DNA from: Anthoceros angustus
Taxonomy: Eukaryota; Streptophyta; Anthocerotopsida; Anthocerotales; Anthocerotaceae
Assembly (NCBI GenBank): GCA_010909165.1
Contig: MU008198.1
Coordinates: 464,216 to 528,215 of the forward strand
Direction of reading: 5' to 3'
DNA length: 64,000 bases
Shown: positions 46,758 through 58,839 of the stretch, one piece after another
How the letters are laid out: each line of letters starts with the position of its first letter
Position numbering within the stretch: position 1 is the stretch's first letter
The notes under the pieces: model-generated
Databases searched by the model: none
What the model was told of the DNA's origin: nothing
What the model saw: only the letters and a program-made list of their open reading frames with translations
Position numbers and translations under genes: made by a program

Positions 46758-47989
46758 ACTTAGAAAAATTCCTCATAATTGTCTTTTGTACTAAGAATGT
46801 CTTCGTCTCACAAAGTCACCACACTCAATTCCAAGATGTTTTGGAAGTATGGCACTAATTTTGTTGCTCCACAAGGGATCTAGTTTGAAAATATAGCGAC
46901 ATTTTGAAGGACTTCCCAATATATAGTGCAGTTACTTTTTAATTGTAGGACGATTTCTCGTCGTGAAAGGAATCAATTTAAAGTCTACTTGCAATTGCAA
47001 AAATTTGTTTCAATGATCCTCTTGACCAAAGTCTGCATCTTTTACAGATGACCTAACGATATATCTGTAGATAGAAGAGATCTTGTGAGATGATTTTGAG
47101 CAATTTTGGCCTTCTCTTTTAAATTAGTTGCGAACAAGTTCTTGTGACTTGTATCTCCAAGTGATTGGAATTGTTTAAGGTCATCATAAGCGTAAAAGAT
47201 ATAACTTGATTCTACGGTTTAGAGGACAAAGAAGCACTTTGTCAAACTTTTCAAACAAGCTTTTAAAAGTTTGTGGAGCGGAAAAGTTTGGTCACTAAGT
47301 TTTGGCAAAACACGAGACAATTTGGGGACCAAGGCGAAGGTTACGGTAGGGAAGTTTTTGCAGATGGATGAAGGGAGGATGACTACAATTCGTAGGAAGT
47401 AGGGGATTTGTAGGCGTCCGAGCTAGCGTAATCGAGTTTCGAGGCAGGTGATAGTAGGTAAGTCGTTGTGGGACGTCCGTAGGTGGTCCGGACTTGGTTA
47501 ATTGAGAGAACTGAGGATGTCCTAGACTTAGCCGTTAACGGGTAGAAAGGAGGCAGTAGAGTAGGATATGTTAGAAAACCCATTTGATACACATATATAG
47601 GGGGAATTAGGGGTCTATTATGACATCCGAGAAACAAAGTTCCTTCGACTTCGACTATAAATATCCAAGCGGGTAGGAAGTCCTTGGCCTTTGGGGTTTC
47701 GGTAGAAAGTTCCTTGTCGAGACCATGGTAGAAAAAGGATATGAGATAGAGCCATGCATTTCATGAGCCAAGGAGGATAACTTCCTTGGAATTGGGAGGA
47801 GGGGTTCAATTTCTCGAATGTCACGCAGAGGGCTATATATACATGTCGATTATGATATATAGAAGATGAGATTTGATGATCGGGATCATCGAGGAGGACA
47901 CGTGGCGCACATCGAGATGGGGCGCAACTAGGGACCGGATACCAACCGGATTATCACGAGAAGGAAAAGTATTCGTGCATAAGGCGGCA

Positions 47990-48240
47990 CCATCTTGTCA
48001 GGAAAGGAATCCTCTATAAGCTAGGACTAGACAAAGTAGTTCAAGGTGTTTGGAGGCGAACAAATTGCGTGGTGGCGGAGGCCCTCTACATACTAAGGAG
48101 GCGGGGACATTATTCACAAGTGACGAAGAAGATTTTGACTGCAGGCTTTTGGTGGTCCACTATGCAAAGGGACATGGAAATTTATCGGGAGGCTGATGCG
48201 TGTCAAAGGATAGGGAGACCACATCTCCCTAAGGGCACAT
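47990..48240 (+). pseudogene. Ty3/gypsy integrase zinc-binding fragment, unit 6
   Basis: The frame from 48069 is the best preserved C-terminal half: GHYSQVTKKILTAGFWWSTM, QRDMEIY and DACQRIGRPHLPKGT. The first His of the HHCC set is in GHYS; the first Cys is replaced (EADAC). Confidence 0.75.
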
Positions 48241-49493
48241 CTCCTAAGAGAACGTTCCTCCAAGCCGAGCATGGCCCCTATGCTCTTCAACATGGGTAGG
48301 GAACAACATCCTACCCCAAGGATGAATTCGGAGTTCTTACATGCTCATGTCCAACACACCCAAGCTCCCTCGAGCACATCACACACCTTGAATATATGGT
48401 ACTGTTCCCTAGCGAGCTCCTCACCAACCTCCTTAGCAACATTTCTCCTTAGTGAACTCCTCCGCCAAATCTCCCTTGATTGACCTCGCTGCCCAATTCT
48501 CGGGCCACCACGATGGCCCCTTTCACATTTGCTTGCAGCCCAAATACAAATTTCGCCTTCCTCAAGTGAATCCCCATCGCGATTCCTTCACCATGTTGCA
48601 GCCCGGATCCCCAAAGCTCACTCATAAGCTTGCCAAACAAGACCTAGGCCCCTCCTAGCATTTGCAGCACCACACCTCGTAATCATGTCAATTCCAGCTT
48701 GGTTGTGCGAGCAAAAGGCAAAGGCTTGCCTTCTTCACAATTCACACCCTTCGTAGCCCACAACCAGACTCCACTTCTCACATTGCAAGGTCATCACCTC
48801 CTAAGTTCCACTAATCACAAGCTCCAGTTCATGGCCTCACGCTTAGCTCACAAGGCACAAATTTCTCCCAAAATCCCAACTTCCGTGATGACTCTATCTT
48901 GGCTTCTCCACACCTTAGCTCCAAAAGTTGAGCTCTTGCCTCTGACACCCACGACAACGCCCGCGCCTCTTCCAACTTGCATGCCTTACAATTAGCCTGC
49001 TACTTCCGGCACTCCTTGCAGCTCCTAGCTCCTTCCAACTATGTGCCCAGAACTTCCAAGCGCCGCCTTTAAGCCTCCTCCACCAAACATACATTCCTAT
49101 TTTATCGCTACTTAAACTAGGGGTTCCAAATCAATCACTAATTCCCTTTGCACATATAGTCTATGGGGCAAGATTCTACCCTACCGCTCATCTATCTAGG
49201 CTTGAGAAACTTCCAAATTCCTACCCTTGTCCCTAACTTTCTGGATGGCTCAAGAAGAAACACTCGTTACTCACCGATCACTTTGAATAAAGATTGAACC
49301 AAAATGAACCGAATCGGATCAAAATGACAAAGGGACCCAAACTTTTGCGTTGCACGCTCACTCCATGAATAACTCAAGGTTATCTTCAAGTGTGAATGAT
49401 GAAAGTATTGCTAATTTGTGTGCCGCAATGCAACGAGGCCTACCAAGCAAGATTTTACTTTCATTTATTTCCACCGAGTACCTAAACTAGTTA

Positions 49494-50328
49494 ATGGACA
49501 ACAATGATGGATATTTGCAGCGTTGTCGCGGTCGTAAATACATTATGAAGGAAACAAAATCATCGAAGGATCCAAATAGTTGGGTGATGCGGTTGTATTA
49601 TCAATATCTTTCAAAGGTTAGGCGAAGTGATATGGGATACGATTTCAAAGTTGAACTAGTATGTCGACACCTTATATATGGATGAAATTCATATTCGATT
49701 TAGATTTAGATTCGGATATTTGGGACCCGGCTTCCACCACTCGAAAGTGCTAGTTGTTGATGAGGAGGAAAGTGATCATTTTTATTATTTCTAGCGCATG
49801 AGCTGGACGATGATTCACGTGACATGTTTCATTTATATGTATATTCTTTAGCCATAGGTCAATGGACGGTTCAAGAATTCAACCAAAAAGAAACATAGGT
49901 GACATGTTCACGAATCGATTAAGTGCTGTGCTATCGAGATTCGGAGTTAATATTACTTTGATTGCACATGTTGTAGACGACAATTATGATGTATTATTTG
50001 AGCTGGTGTCATTTGATAATGAGATAATTACAAGTCCAAACCTTTATGAGTGGAAACCCTCTTGAGCCTTTAAATTTTACATCCATATGGTGAAGTACGG
50101 AAATTGGATTTGTTGCCCACAATGGACACTTTTATGGTATGGATGGTAAAAGAAGGGGTAAGAAGTTTTCTATCGCCATCTACAAGCGTAACCAACAAGC
50201 TCAAGTGGGAAAGTTTAATCACGAGGACTTTGCAATACAAAGCCTATTTGCACGCTTGTTCCACCCCTAGTCAATGGAAGTGTTTGGAATTGGCGACTTT
50301 ATATATTTACATTTTTTTTATACGTTAA
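49494..50328 (+). pseudogene. Unknown plus-strand ORF module, unit 6
   Basis: Three open pieces: 49494-49685 (RGRKYIMKETKSSKDPNSWV, then YDFKVELVCRHLIYG), 49862-50065 and 50104-50328. Read together they suggest one protein of 250 or more residues spread over about 900 nt, now broken by small indels. Confidence 0.4.
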
Positions 50329-52607
50329 GAAATCGAAAAGACGGAAAAGATGATAGGAGTTGTGTACATTACCTTATCTCAACAATATAATTTTACAATG
50401 GATGGAGAATTGTGTTTCAAGATGAAATTGTCAACCCCATGAGGACATGAAGCCTAGAAGGACCAACTTCCATTTTGGGGTGTTCAAAATTTTTCATGTT
50501 TGTTCATCATCTAGAAATGATCTACTTGACAAAAAGTCTAAATAAGTATACTAGAATTTAGATACAAAACCGATTCTTACAACATAGATAAATCAAATAG
50601 CGATTCTTGAAAAGAAATCTTTTTAGTCCACGGACAATGTAATCCCGAAATTATATCTTGTTGTATCTTTCATTGCTTATTTGTCCCCTTAAATCGAGGT
50701 TGACAACGGGGCTAGTCCCTTTGGCCGAGGTCCAGAGAGTTGTTCCATCACCCTGTAGATGGGGACTTCCTATCTCTTGCATATTTATAAAGTCTCCACG
50801 TTCTCTCTATTTTTGTCATTTTCACGAATGTATCTTTACCTTTTTTTTACTTTAAATTTTACATACATTGATTCACTGAATTCCATAGCTGAATAATTGT
50901 AGAAATAAAAATAATATAATACTATTTTATTTCCTTTTCGACGCATGAAAACTAAAGTGCCTCAACAAAGTGAACAAAGTTTGAGTGGAAGGTAGGAACA
51001 TAGTCGGGAGTGGCGGTAAAATATGGACAACTAAAAATGCACGTCAAATTAGGTTCTTACGGTGTCATTTCCACCGATGCGAGCAGTTAGGTTTCTCATA
51101 GCATGGCACAAATGATATGATGACATGGTGGTGATTCTTTGGGTATGGGTATGCAAAATGTGGTGAACTCAAACTTTGAGGCACGCCACGTTTCATAACA
51201 TGAACACAAAGAGTGTGGTGATATGGATTGCCTCGATAGGCTATGCCCACAACAAGGCGGCCCCCGGAGGTGCTTGCTCTATATGAGTGGAGCTCACGAA
51301 TGGAGCGACCTCGGGATGGCATGAGCTTGCATCGCAAGTCCCTCATTTCGCACTCATATCTAGCACCAAAAGTTGCCAACAAAGCGATCCTCGCCCAAGC
51401 TCCTTTAAATTTGCAAATTTATACATGAAGCTAAGCGCACCATCGGCAACGCTTGATCTAAAGAGTCGGCGAATGTACGTCCTATTGGAGTGATGCCCTG
51501 CTGCCTAGCTGCATGATGATCTAGGGCCCCTTTACCTTTCCTGTGACCATATCCTACAATCACCACATGTCCACCACATCCTTCCCATAGACATGGGCAT
51601 CATGAAGCTTCTTCCCTTGGTACATAGCACCTAATTGTCGACAATGCACTTGCAAGGCCACACCTATAGGTGAGTATCGATACTTTGTATTTTATATTTT
51701 TATAACTTAAATAGTTAAATACAAAAATATAAAATTTGATATATATAGTAAAATATATTTGCAAGTAACAAATAATACATGCCGCATGGAGAAGAAAATA
51801 AAAGGGCTTTTATTAAAGGAGAAGAGATGGGGTAAGCCCATCTACCTTTCAAAGGCTAACACTAGCTAGGGACCTCAAGGGTGGTAAGAGCAACTAAGCT
51901 CGAATCTAAAATCTATGGCTCCGCAATATCATGACTAAGTAGGTTTTAGAGGATGTGAGCACGCTTTGGTGGCTCGATTCACGTATGAAAGCGGTGTGCC
52001 ACAGGATCACTGGACCAATCGAGGTGTCACCATGATCACCTATTATCATTGTCGTCCTAAGGATGCCTCGTGCGCCGTTGAGCAATGGACACATGTTGTG
52101 GAAAGGATGAAGTCCAAGAGCTAGGAAGCCCCACACCATGTATGTGACCGTGAGGAAAGGCTTGAGCACTTGATAAAATTTATCAAAGTCCTCGACCAAT
52201 GTGCCATACATTTTGAAAGCGAGCAAAATGAAGAGTGGTGCACTTCATGTTGTCACACTTAGTTTCACGAGACTTGATCACCACGGACGAGGTACATGAT
52301 GAGATGAGCCCTAATTGACCTTGCTTGACCGCATGGAGAAGCACACGCCACTTACGCCTCACGTGAAAAAGATATGGCGTGTTGCAAATGGCATTCCATA
52401 GTTCCTCATATTCATCTTCTTGTGGAGTAAGAATGTCTTGAGTGAATGTCTTAACGTCTTCTTCATATTTGTTTTCCTCTTCAATAAAAATATCTTTCTT
52501 TTCTTCATATTCATTTTCTTGCTCTATAAAAATATCTAAGTTCTCCTCATATTGGTTTCTTCTTCTAGAAATTCTTCGTTCTCATATTCATTTTCTTTCT
52601 TCATAAA

Positions 52608-52632
52608 AATTTTGTTTCAATGATCCTCTTGA
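52608..52632. repeat. Copied patch from the minus-strand ORF module
   Basis: TTTTGTTTCAATGATCCTCT lies where other units have GTACCTAGA-type sequence. The same words occur about 880 nt downstream (near 53490-53515). Shared AAAAATT and CCTCTTGA sit at the borders. Confidence 0.7.
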
Positions 52633-53087
52633 GTAGAAATGTCCTCCTCATATTGGTTTACCTCTTGAGTAGAAATGTCCTCCTCATATTCGTCTTGAGT
52701 AAAATGTATTGCTCATATTCCGTGTTCTTCACTAAAAATATGCTTGTCGTTATAATCATTTTCTTCTTCATATTCATTTTCCTCTTCCTCATTTTCTTCT
52801 TCATTCTTCTTTATATTCTTTTCTTCATCATTTTCCTTATAGTTATTCCCTCTTCAGCAAAAATATTTTTGCATAATCTTCTTCCTCTTGCTTAGAAATA
52901 TTCCTCATCATCATCTTCATCCTCACCAAGAATATCTTCGCTATTAGTGAAGGAGTTGCTACATTCAATTTCTTCATACCTTGGACCTGGACGATTTTTT
53001 TATTCTTCTTCATCATTTTCCTTGTAGTAGTTTCTTCTTCATATTTGCTTTCTTTGTCGCTTGAACTATTATGCTCATACTCATTTT

Positions 53088-53248
53088 CCTCTTCCTCTTC
53101 CTCATTTTCTACATAATCTTCTTCTTCTTTCTTCTTCTACATAATCTTCTTCTTCTTCTACATAATCTTCTTCTTCTTCTTCTTCTCTTCTTCTTCTACA
53201 TAATCTTCTTCTTCTTCTACATAATCTTCTTCTTCTTCATCACTTAGA
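53088..53248. repeat. TTC/GAA microsatellite tract, unit 7
   Basis: TTC runs with five CTACATAA spacers. A TTTC and a TCTC irregularity shift the minus-strand frame at the far end, turning glutamate into lysine runs. Confidence 0.85.
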
Positions 53249-53688
53249 AAAATTCCCTGATAATTGTCTTTTGTACTAAGAATGTCTTCGTCGTCAACAA
53301 GGAAGTTGCCACACTCAATTCCAAGATGTTTTGGAAGTATGGCACTAATTTTGTTGCTCCACAAGGGATCTAGTTTGAAAATATAACGACATTTTGAAGG
53401 ACTTCCCCAATATATAGTGCAAGTTACTTTTTTAGTTGTAGGACGATTTCTCGTCGTGAAAGGAATCAATTTAAAGTCTACTTGCAATTGCAAAAAATTT
53501 GTTTCAATGATCCTCTTGACCAAAGTCTGTGCATCTTTTACGGCATGACCTAACGCATATATCATCGTGGATAGAAGAGATCTTGTGAGATGATTTTGAG
53601 CAATTTTGGCCTTCTCTTTTAAATTAGTTGCAGAACAAGTTCTTGTGACTTGTATCTCCAAGTGATTGGAATTGTTTAAGGTCATCAT
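53158..53688 (-). CDS. Longest acidic-repeat ORF (unknown protein)
   Basis: The longest minus-strand ORF in the array: 176 codons. In order: DLK-like start region with NLKEKAKIAQNHLTRSLLST, then IYALGHAVKDAQTLVKRIIE, a basic-hydrophobic middle with CRYIFKLDPLWSNKISAILP, KHLGIECG, then an acidic DEDILSTKDNYQGIFLSDEE and Glu runs spaced by DYV. It ends in a lysine run where the microsatellite frame shifts. Partial copies in units 3, 5 and 8 share the same frame, which argues for a once real protein. No signal peptide or membrane segment is seen. Family unknown; it could also be chance openness over a low-complexity tract. Confidence 0.45.
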   Translation of the reverse strand: MMTLNNSNHLEIQVTRTCSATNLKEKAKIAQNHLTRSLLSTMIYALGHAVKDAQTLVKRIIETNFLQLQVDFKLIPFTTRNRPTTKKVTCTIYWGSPSKCRYIFKLDPLWSNKISAILPKHLGIECGNFLVDDEDILSTKDNYQGIFLSDEEEEDYVEEEEDYVEEEEKKKKKKIM

Positions 53689-54469
53689 AACTGTAAAAGA
53701 TATAACTTGATTCTACGGTTTACCAAGAGGACAAAGAAGCACTTTGTCAAACTTTTCAAACAAGCTTTTAAAAGTTTGTGGAACGGAAAAGTTTGGTCAG
53801 CTAAGTTTTTGGCAAAACACGAGACAATTTGGGGACCAAGGCAAGGTTCGGTAGGGAAGTTTTTGCAGATGGATGAAGGGAGGATGACTACAATTCGTAG
53901 GAAGTAGGGGATTTGTAGGCGTCAGCTAGCGTAATCGAGTTTGAGACGCAAGGTAGATAGTAGGTGGGTTAATGGGCGTCGTAGGTGGTCCGGACTTGGT
54001 TAATTGAGAGAACACAGGATGTCCTAGACTTAGCCGTTAACGGGTAGAAAGGAGGTGGGAGGATATGTTAGAAAACCCATTTGATACGCATATATAGGGG
54101 AATTAGGGGTCTATTATGACATCCGAGAAACAAAGTTCCTTGGACTTGTTATAAATATCCAAGCGGGTAGGAAGTCCTTGGCCTTTGGGGTTTCGGTAGA
54201 AAGTTCCTTGTCGAGACCATGGTAGAAAAAGGATATGAGATAGAGCCATGCATTTCATGAGCCAAGGAGGATAACTTCCTTGGAATTGAGGGAGGGGGGT
54301 TCAATTTCTCGAATGTCACGCAGAGGGCTATATATACATGTCGATTATCGATATATAGAAGATGAGATTTGATGATCGGGATCATCGAGGATGATGGCGC
54401 AACTAGGGACCGGATACCAACCGGATTATCACGAGAAGGAAAAGTCAGATTCGTGCATAAGGCACATCT

Positions 54470-54715
54470 TGTCGAGGAAAGGAATCCTCTATAAGCTAGG
54501 ACTAGACAAAGTAGTTCAAGGTGTTTGGAGGCGAACAAATTGCGGTGGCGGAGGCCCTCTACATACTAAGGAGGCGGGGACATTATTCACAAGTGATCGA
54601 AGAAGATTTTGATGCAGCTTTTGGTGGTCCACTATGCAAAGGGACATGGAAATTTATCGGGAGGCTGATGCGTGTCAAAGGATAGGAGACCACATCTCCC
54701 TAAGGGCACATCTCC
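54470..54715 (+). pseudogene. Ty3/gypsy integrase zinc-binding fragment, unit 7
   Basis: RKGILYKLGLDKVVQGVWRR is in frame from 54391-54612. The FWWSTMQ and DACQRIG parts follow in other frames. Confidence 0.65.
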
Positions 54716-56321
54716 CTAAGAGAACGTTCCTCCAAGCCGAGCATGGCCCCTATGCTCTTCAACATGGGTAGGGAACAACATCCTACCCCAAGGATCGAAT
54801 TAGGAGTTCTTACATGCTCATGTCCAACACACCCAAGCTCCCTCGAGCACATCACACACCTTGAATATATGGTACTCGTTCCTAGCGAGCTCCTCACCAA
54901 CCTCCTTAGCAACATTTCTCCTTAGTGAACTCCTCCGCCAAATCTCCTTGATTGACCTCGCTGCCCAATTCTCGGGGCGGCCACCACGATGGCCCCTTTC
55001 ACATTTGCTTGCAGCCCAAATACAAATTTCGCCTTCCTCAAGTGAATCCCCATCGCGATTCCTTCACCATGTTGCAGCCCGGATCCCCAAAGCTCACTCA
55101 TAAGCGTGCACAAACAAGACCTAGGCCCCTCCTAGCATTTGCAGCACCACACCTCGTAATCATGTCAATTCCACCAGCTTGGTTGTGCGAGCAAAAGGCA
55201 AAGGCTTGCCTTCTTCACAATTCACACCCTTCGTAGCCCACAACCAAGACTCCACTTCTCACATTGCAAGGTCATCACCTCCTAAGTTCCACTAATCACA
55301 AGCTCCAGTTCATGGCCTCACGGTAGCTTAGCTCACAAGGCACAAATTTCTCCCAAAATCCCAACTTCCGTGACAGACTCTATCTTGGCTTCTCCACACC
55401 TTAGCTCCAAAAGTTGAGCTCTTGCCTCACACCCACGACAACGCCGCCTCTTCCAACTTGCATGCCTTACAATTAGCCTGCTTCCCAAAGACACTCCTTG
55501 CAGCTCCTAGCTCCTTCCAACTATGTGCCCAAGAACTTCCAAGCGCCGCCTTTAAGCTCACCGAAACATACATTCCTATTTTATCGCTACTTAAACTAGG
55601 GGTTCCAAATCAATCACTAATTCCCTTTGCACATATAGTCTATGGGGCAAGATTCTACCCTACCCGCTCATCTATCTAGGCTTGAGAAACTTCCAAATTC
55701 CTACCCTTGTCCCTAACTTTCTGGATGGCTCAAGAAGAAACACTCGTTACTACTCACTATCACTTTGAATAAAGATTGAACCAAAATGAACCGAATCGGA
55801 TCAAAATGACAAAGGGACCCAAACTTTTGCGTTGCACGCTCACTCCATGAATAACTCAAGGTTATCTTCAAGTGTCTGAATGATGAAAGTATTGCTAATT
55901 TGTGTGCCGCAATGCAACGAGGCCTACCAAGCAAGATTTTACTTTCATTTATTTCCACCGAGTACCTAAACTAGTTAATGGACAACAATGATGGATATTT
56001 GCAGCGTTGTCGATGTCGGTCGTAAATACATTATGAAGGAAACAAAATCATCGAAGGATCCAAATAGTTGGGTGATGCGGATTTGTATTATCAATATCTT
56101 TTCAAAGGTTAGGCGAGAAGTGATATGGGATACGATTTCAAAGTTGAACTAGTATGTCGACACCTTATATATGGATGAAATTCATATTCGCATTTAGATT
56201 TAGATTCGGATATTTGGGACCCGCTTCCACCACTCGAGAAGCTAGTGCTAGTTGTTGATGAGGAGGAAAGTGATCATTTTTATTATTTCTAGCGCATGAG
56301 CTGGACGATGATTCACGTGAC

Positions 56322-56663
56322 ATGTTTCATTTATATGTATATTCTTTAGCCATAGGTCAATGGACGGTTCAAGAATTCAACCAAAAAAGAAACATAGGTG
56401 ACATGTTCACTGTAATCAGTGTAAGTGCTGTGCTATCGAGATTCGGAGTTAATATTACTTTGATTGCACATGTTGTCGACGACAATTATGATGTATTATT
56501 TGAGCTGGTGTCATTTGATAATGAGATAATTACAAGTCAGCAAACCTTTATGAGTGGAAACCCTCTTGAGCCTTTAAATTTACATCCATATGGTGAAGTA
56601 CGGAAATTGGATTTGTTGCCCACAATGGACACTTTTATGGTATGGATGGTAAAAGAAGGGTAA
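56322..56663 (+). CDS. Longest plus-strand ORF of unknown function
   Basis: One hundred and thirteen codons: MFHLYVYSLAIGQWTVQEFN, a short variable patch, SRFGVNITLIAHVVDDNYDV, LVSFDNEIITSQQTFMSGNP and GEVRKLDLLPTMDTFMVWMV. The composition is that of a folded protein, not low complexity. It recurs in at least five units with breaks at the same small islands. The opening part is faintly like an F-box-associated or kelch-type strand (YSLAIGQW), but I would not name a family. Confidence 0.4.
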   Translation: MFHLYVYSLAIGQWTVQEFNQKRNIGDMFTVISVSAVLSRFGVNITLIAHVVDDNYDVLFELVSFDNEIITSQQTFMSGNPLEPLNLHPYGEVRKLDLLPTMDTFMVWMVKEG

Positions 56664-57284
56664 GAAGTTTTCTATCGCCATCTACAAGCTTAACCAACAA
56701 GCGCTCAAGTGGGAAAGTTTAATCACGAGGACTTTGCAATACAAAGCCTATTTGCACGTTTGTTCCACCCCTAGTCAATGGAAGTGTTTGGAATTGGCGA
56801 CTTTATATATTTACATTTTTTTGTACAGTTAAGAAATCGAAAAGATGGAAAAGATGATAGGAGTTGTGTACATTACCTTGTCTGCAACAATATAATTTAC
56901 AATGGATGGAGAATTGTGTTTCAAGATGAAATTGTCAACCCCATGAGGACATGAAGCCTAGAAGGACCAACTTCCATTTTGGGGTGTTCAAAATTTTTCA
57001 TGTTTGTTCATCATCTAGAAATGATCTACTTGACAAAAGTCTAAATAAGTATACTAGAATTTAGATACAAAACCGATTCTTACAACATAGATAAATCAAA
57101 TAGCGATTCTTGAAAAGAAATCTTTTTAGTCCACGGACAATGTAATCCCGAAAGAAATTATATCTTGTTGTATCTTTCATTGCTTATTTGTCCCCTTAAA
57201 TCGAGGTTGACAACGGGGCTAGTCCCTTTGGCTCGAGGTCCAGAGAGTTGTTCCATCACCGGTGTAGATGGGGACTTCCTATCT

Positions 57285-57305
57285 CTTGCATATTTATAAA
57301 GTCTC
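57285..57305 (+). promoter_or_regulatory. Possible TATA box in the unit's noncoding module
   Basis: GCATATTTATAAAGTCTCC occurs here and at the same place in every full unit (for example near 25513, 31754, 38240 and 50781). It is followed by a pyrimidine-rich stretch (TTCTCTCTATTTTTGTC). This looks like an LTR or gene promoter core and could drive plus-strand transcription into the next unit. Confidence 0.35.
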
Positions 57306-58839
57306 CACGTTCTCTCTATTTTTGTCCAGTTTTCACGAATGTATCTTTACCTTTTTTTTACTTTAAATTTTACATACATTGATTCACTTCGAATTCCATA
57401 GCTGAATAATTGTAGAAATAAAAATAATATAATACTATTTTATTTCCTTTTCGACGCATGAAAACTAAAGTGCCTCAACAAAGTGAACAAAGTTTGAGTG
57501 CAAGGTAGGAACATAGTCGGAGTGGCGGTAAAATATGGACAACTAAAAATGCACGTCAAATTAGGTTCTTACGGTGTCATTTCCAACGATCAGGCAGTTA
57601 GGTTTCTCATAGCATGGCACAAATGATATGATGACATGGGATGGTGATTCTTTGGTATGGGTAGGTACAAAATGTGGTGAACTCAAACTTTGAGGCACGC
57701 GCCACGTTTTTACATGAACACAAAGAGTGTGGTGATATGGATTGCCTCGATAGCATGCCTATGCCAGCAACAAGGGGCCCCTGCCAGGTGCTTGCTCTAT
57801 ATGAGTGGAGCTCACGAATGGAGCCTCGGGATGGCATGAGCTTGCATCGTGCAAGTCCTCATTTCGCACTCATATCTAGCACCAAAAGTTGCCAACAAGC
57901 GATCCTCGCCCAAGCTCCTTTAAATTTGCTTTATACATGAAGCTAAACGCACCATCGCAAACGCTTGATCTAAAGAGGCATCGGCGTCCTATTGAGTGAT
58001 GCCCTGCTGCTACTAGCTGCATGATGATCTAGGCCCTTTACCTTTCCTGTGACCATATCCTACAATCACCACATGTCCACCACATCCTTCCGCCATGACA
58101 TGGGCATCATGTATGAAGCTTCTTCCCTTGGTACATAGCACCTAATTGTCGACAATGCCTTGCACAAGGCCCACACCTATAGGTGAGTATCGATACTTTG
58201 TATTTTATATTTTATAACTTAAATAGTTAAATACAAAAATATAAAATTTGATATATATAGTAAAATATATTTGCAAGTAACAAATAATACATGCCGCATG
58301 GAGAAGAAAATAAAAGGGCTTTTATTAAAGGAGAAGAGATGGGGTAAGCCCATCTACCTTTCAAAGGCTAACACTAGCTAGGGACCTCAAGGGTCCGTGT
58401 AAGCGGAAGCAACTAAGCTCTGAATCTAAAATCTATGGCTCCTGCAATATCATGACTAAGTAGGTTTTAGAGGATGTGAGCACGCTTTGGTGGCTCGATT
58501 CACGTATGAAAACAGTGTGCCACGGATCACTGGACCAATCGAGGTGTCACCATGATCACCTATTATCATTGTCGTCCTAAGGATGCCTCGTCTGCGCCGA
58601 GAGCAATGGACACATGTTGTGGAAAGCTGTGAAGTCCAAGAGCTAGGAAGCCCCACACCATGTATGTGACCGTGAAAGGCTTGAGCGCACTTGATAAATT
58701 TATCAAAGTCCTCGAATGTGCCATACATTTGAAAGCAAAATGAAGATGGTAACTTCCATCTCCTTGTACAGACCTAGCGAATACTTCGTGATGATTAGAA
58801 GATAGAGTTGGCATCTCTTGTAGGGTTGAGCACCACGCT

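Larger units (their letters stand above)
45128..51597. repeat. Array unit 6 (complete)
   Basis: All modules are present in 6470 bp without an insertion. A good reference copy for the leading 600 nt. Confidence 0.9.
51598..58104. repeat. Array unit 7 (complete, best minus-strand ORF)
   Basis: All modules in 6507 bp. It carries a copied patch at 52608-52632 and another near 52995-53040 in the TTC-rich module. Confidence 0.9.

Noticed and set aside
54861-55103. Ser/Pro/Leu-rich plus-strand ORFs in the C-rich module as genes
   Set aside because: They end at different points in different units, have strongly biased composition and no motif. More likely noncoding.
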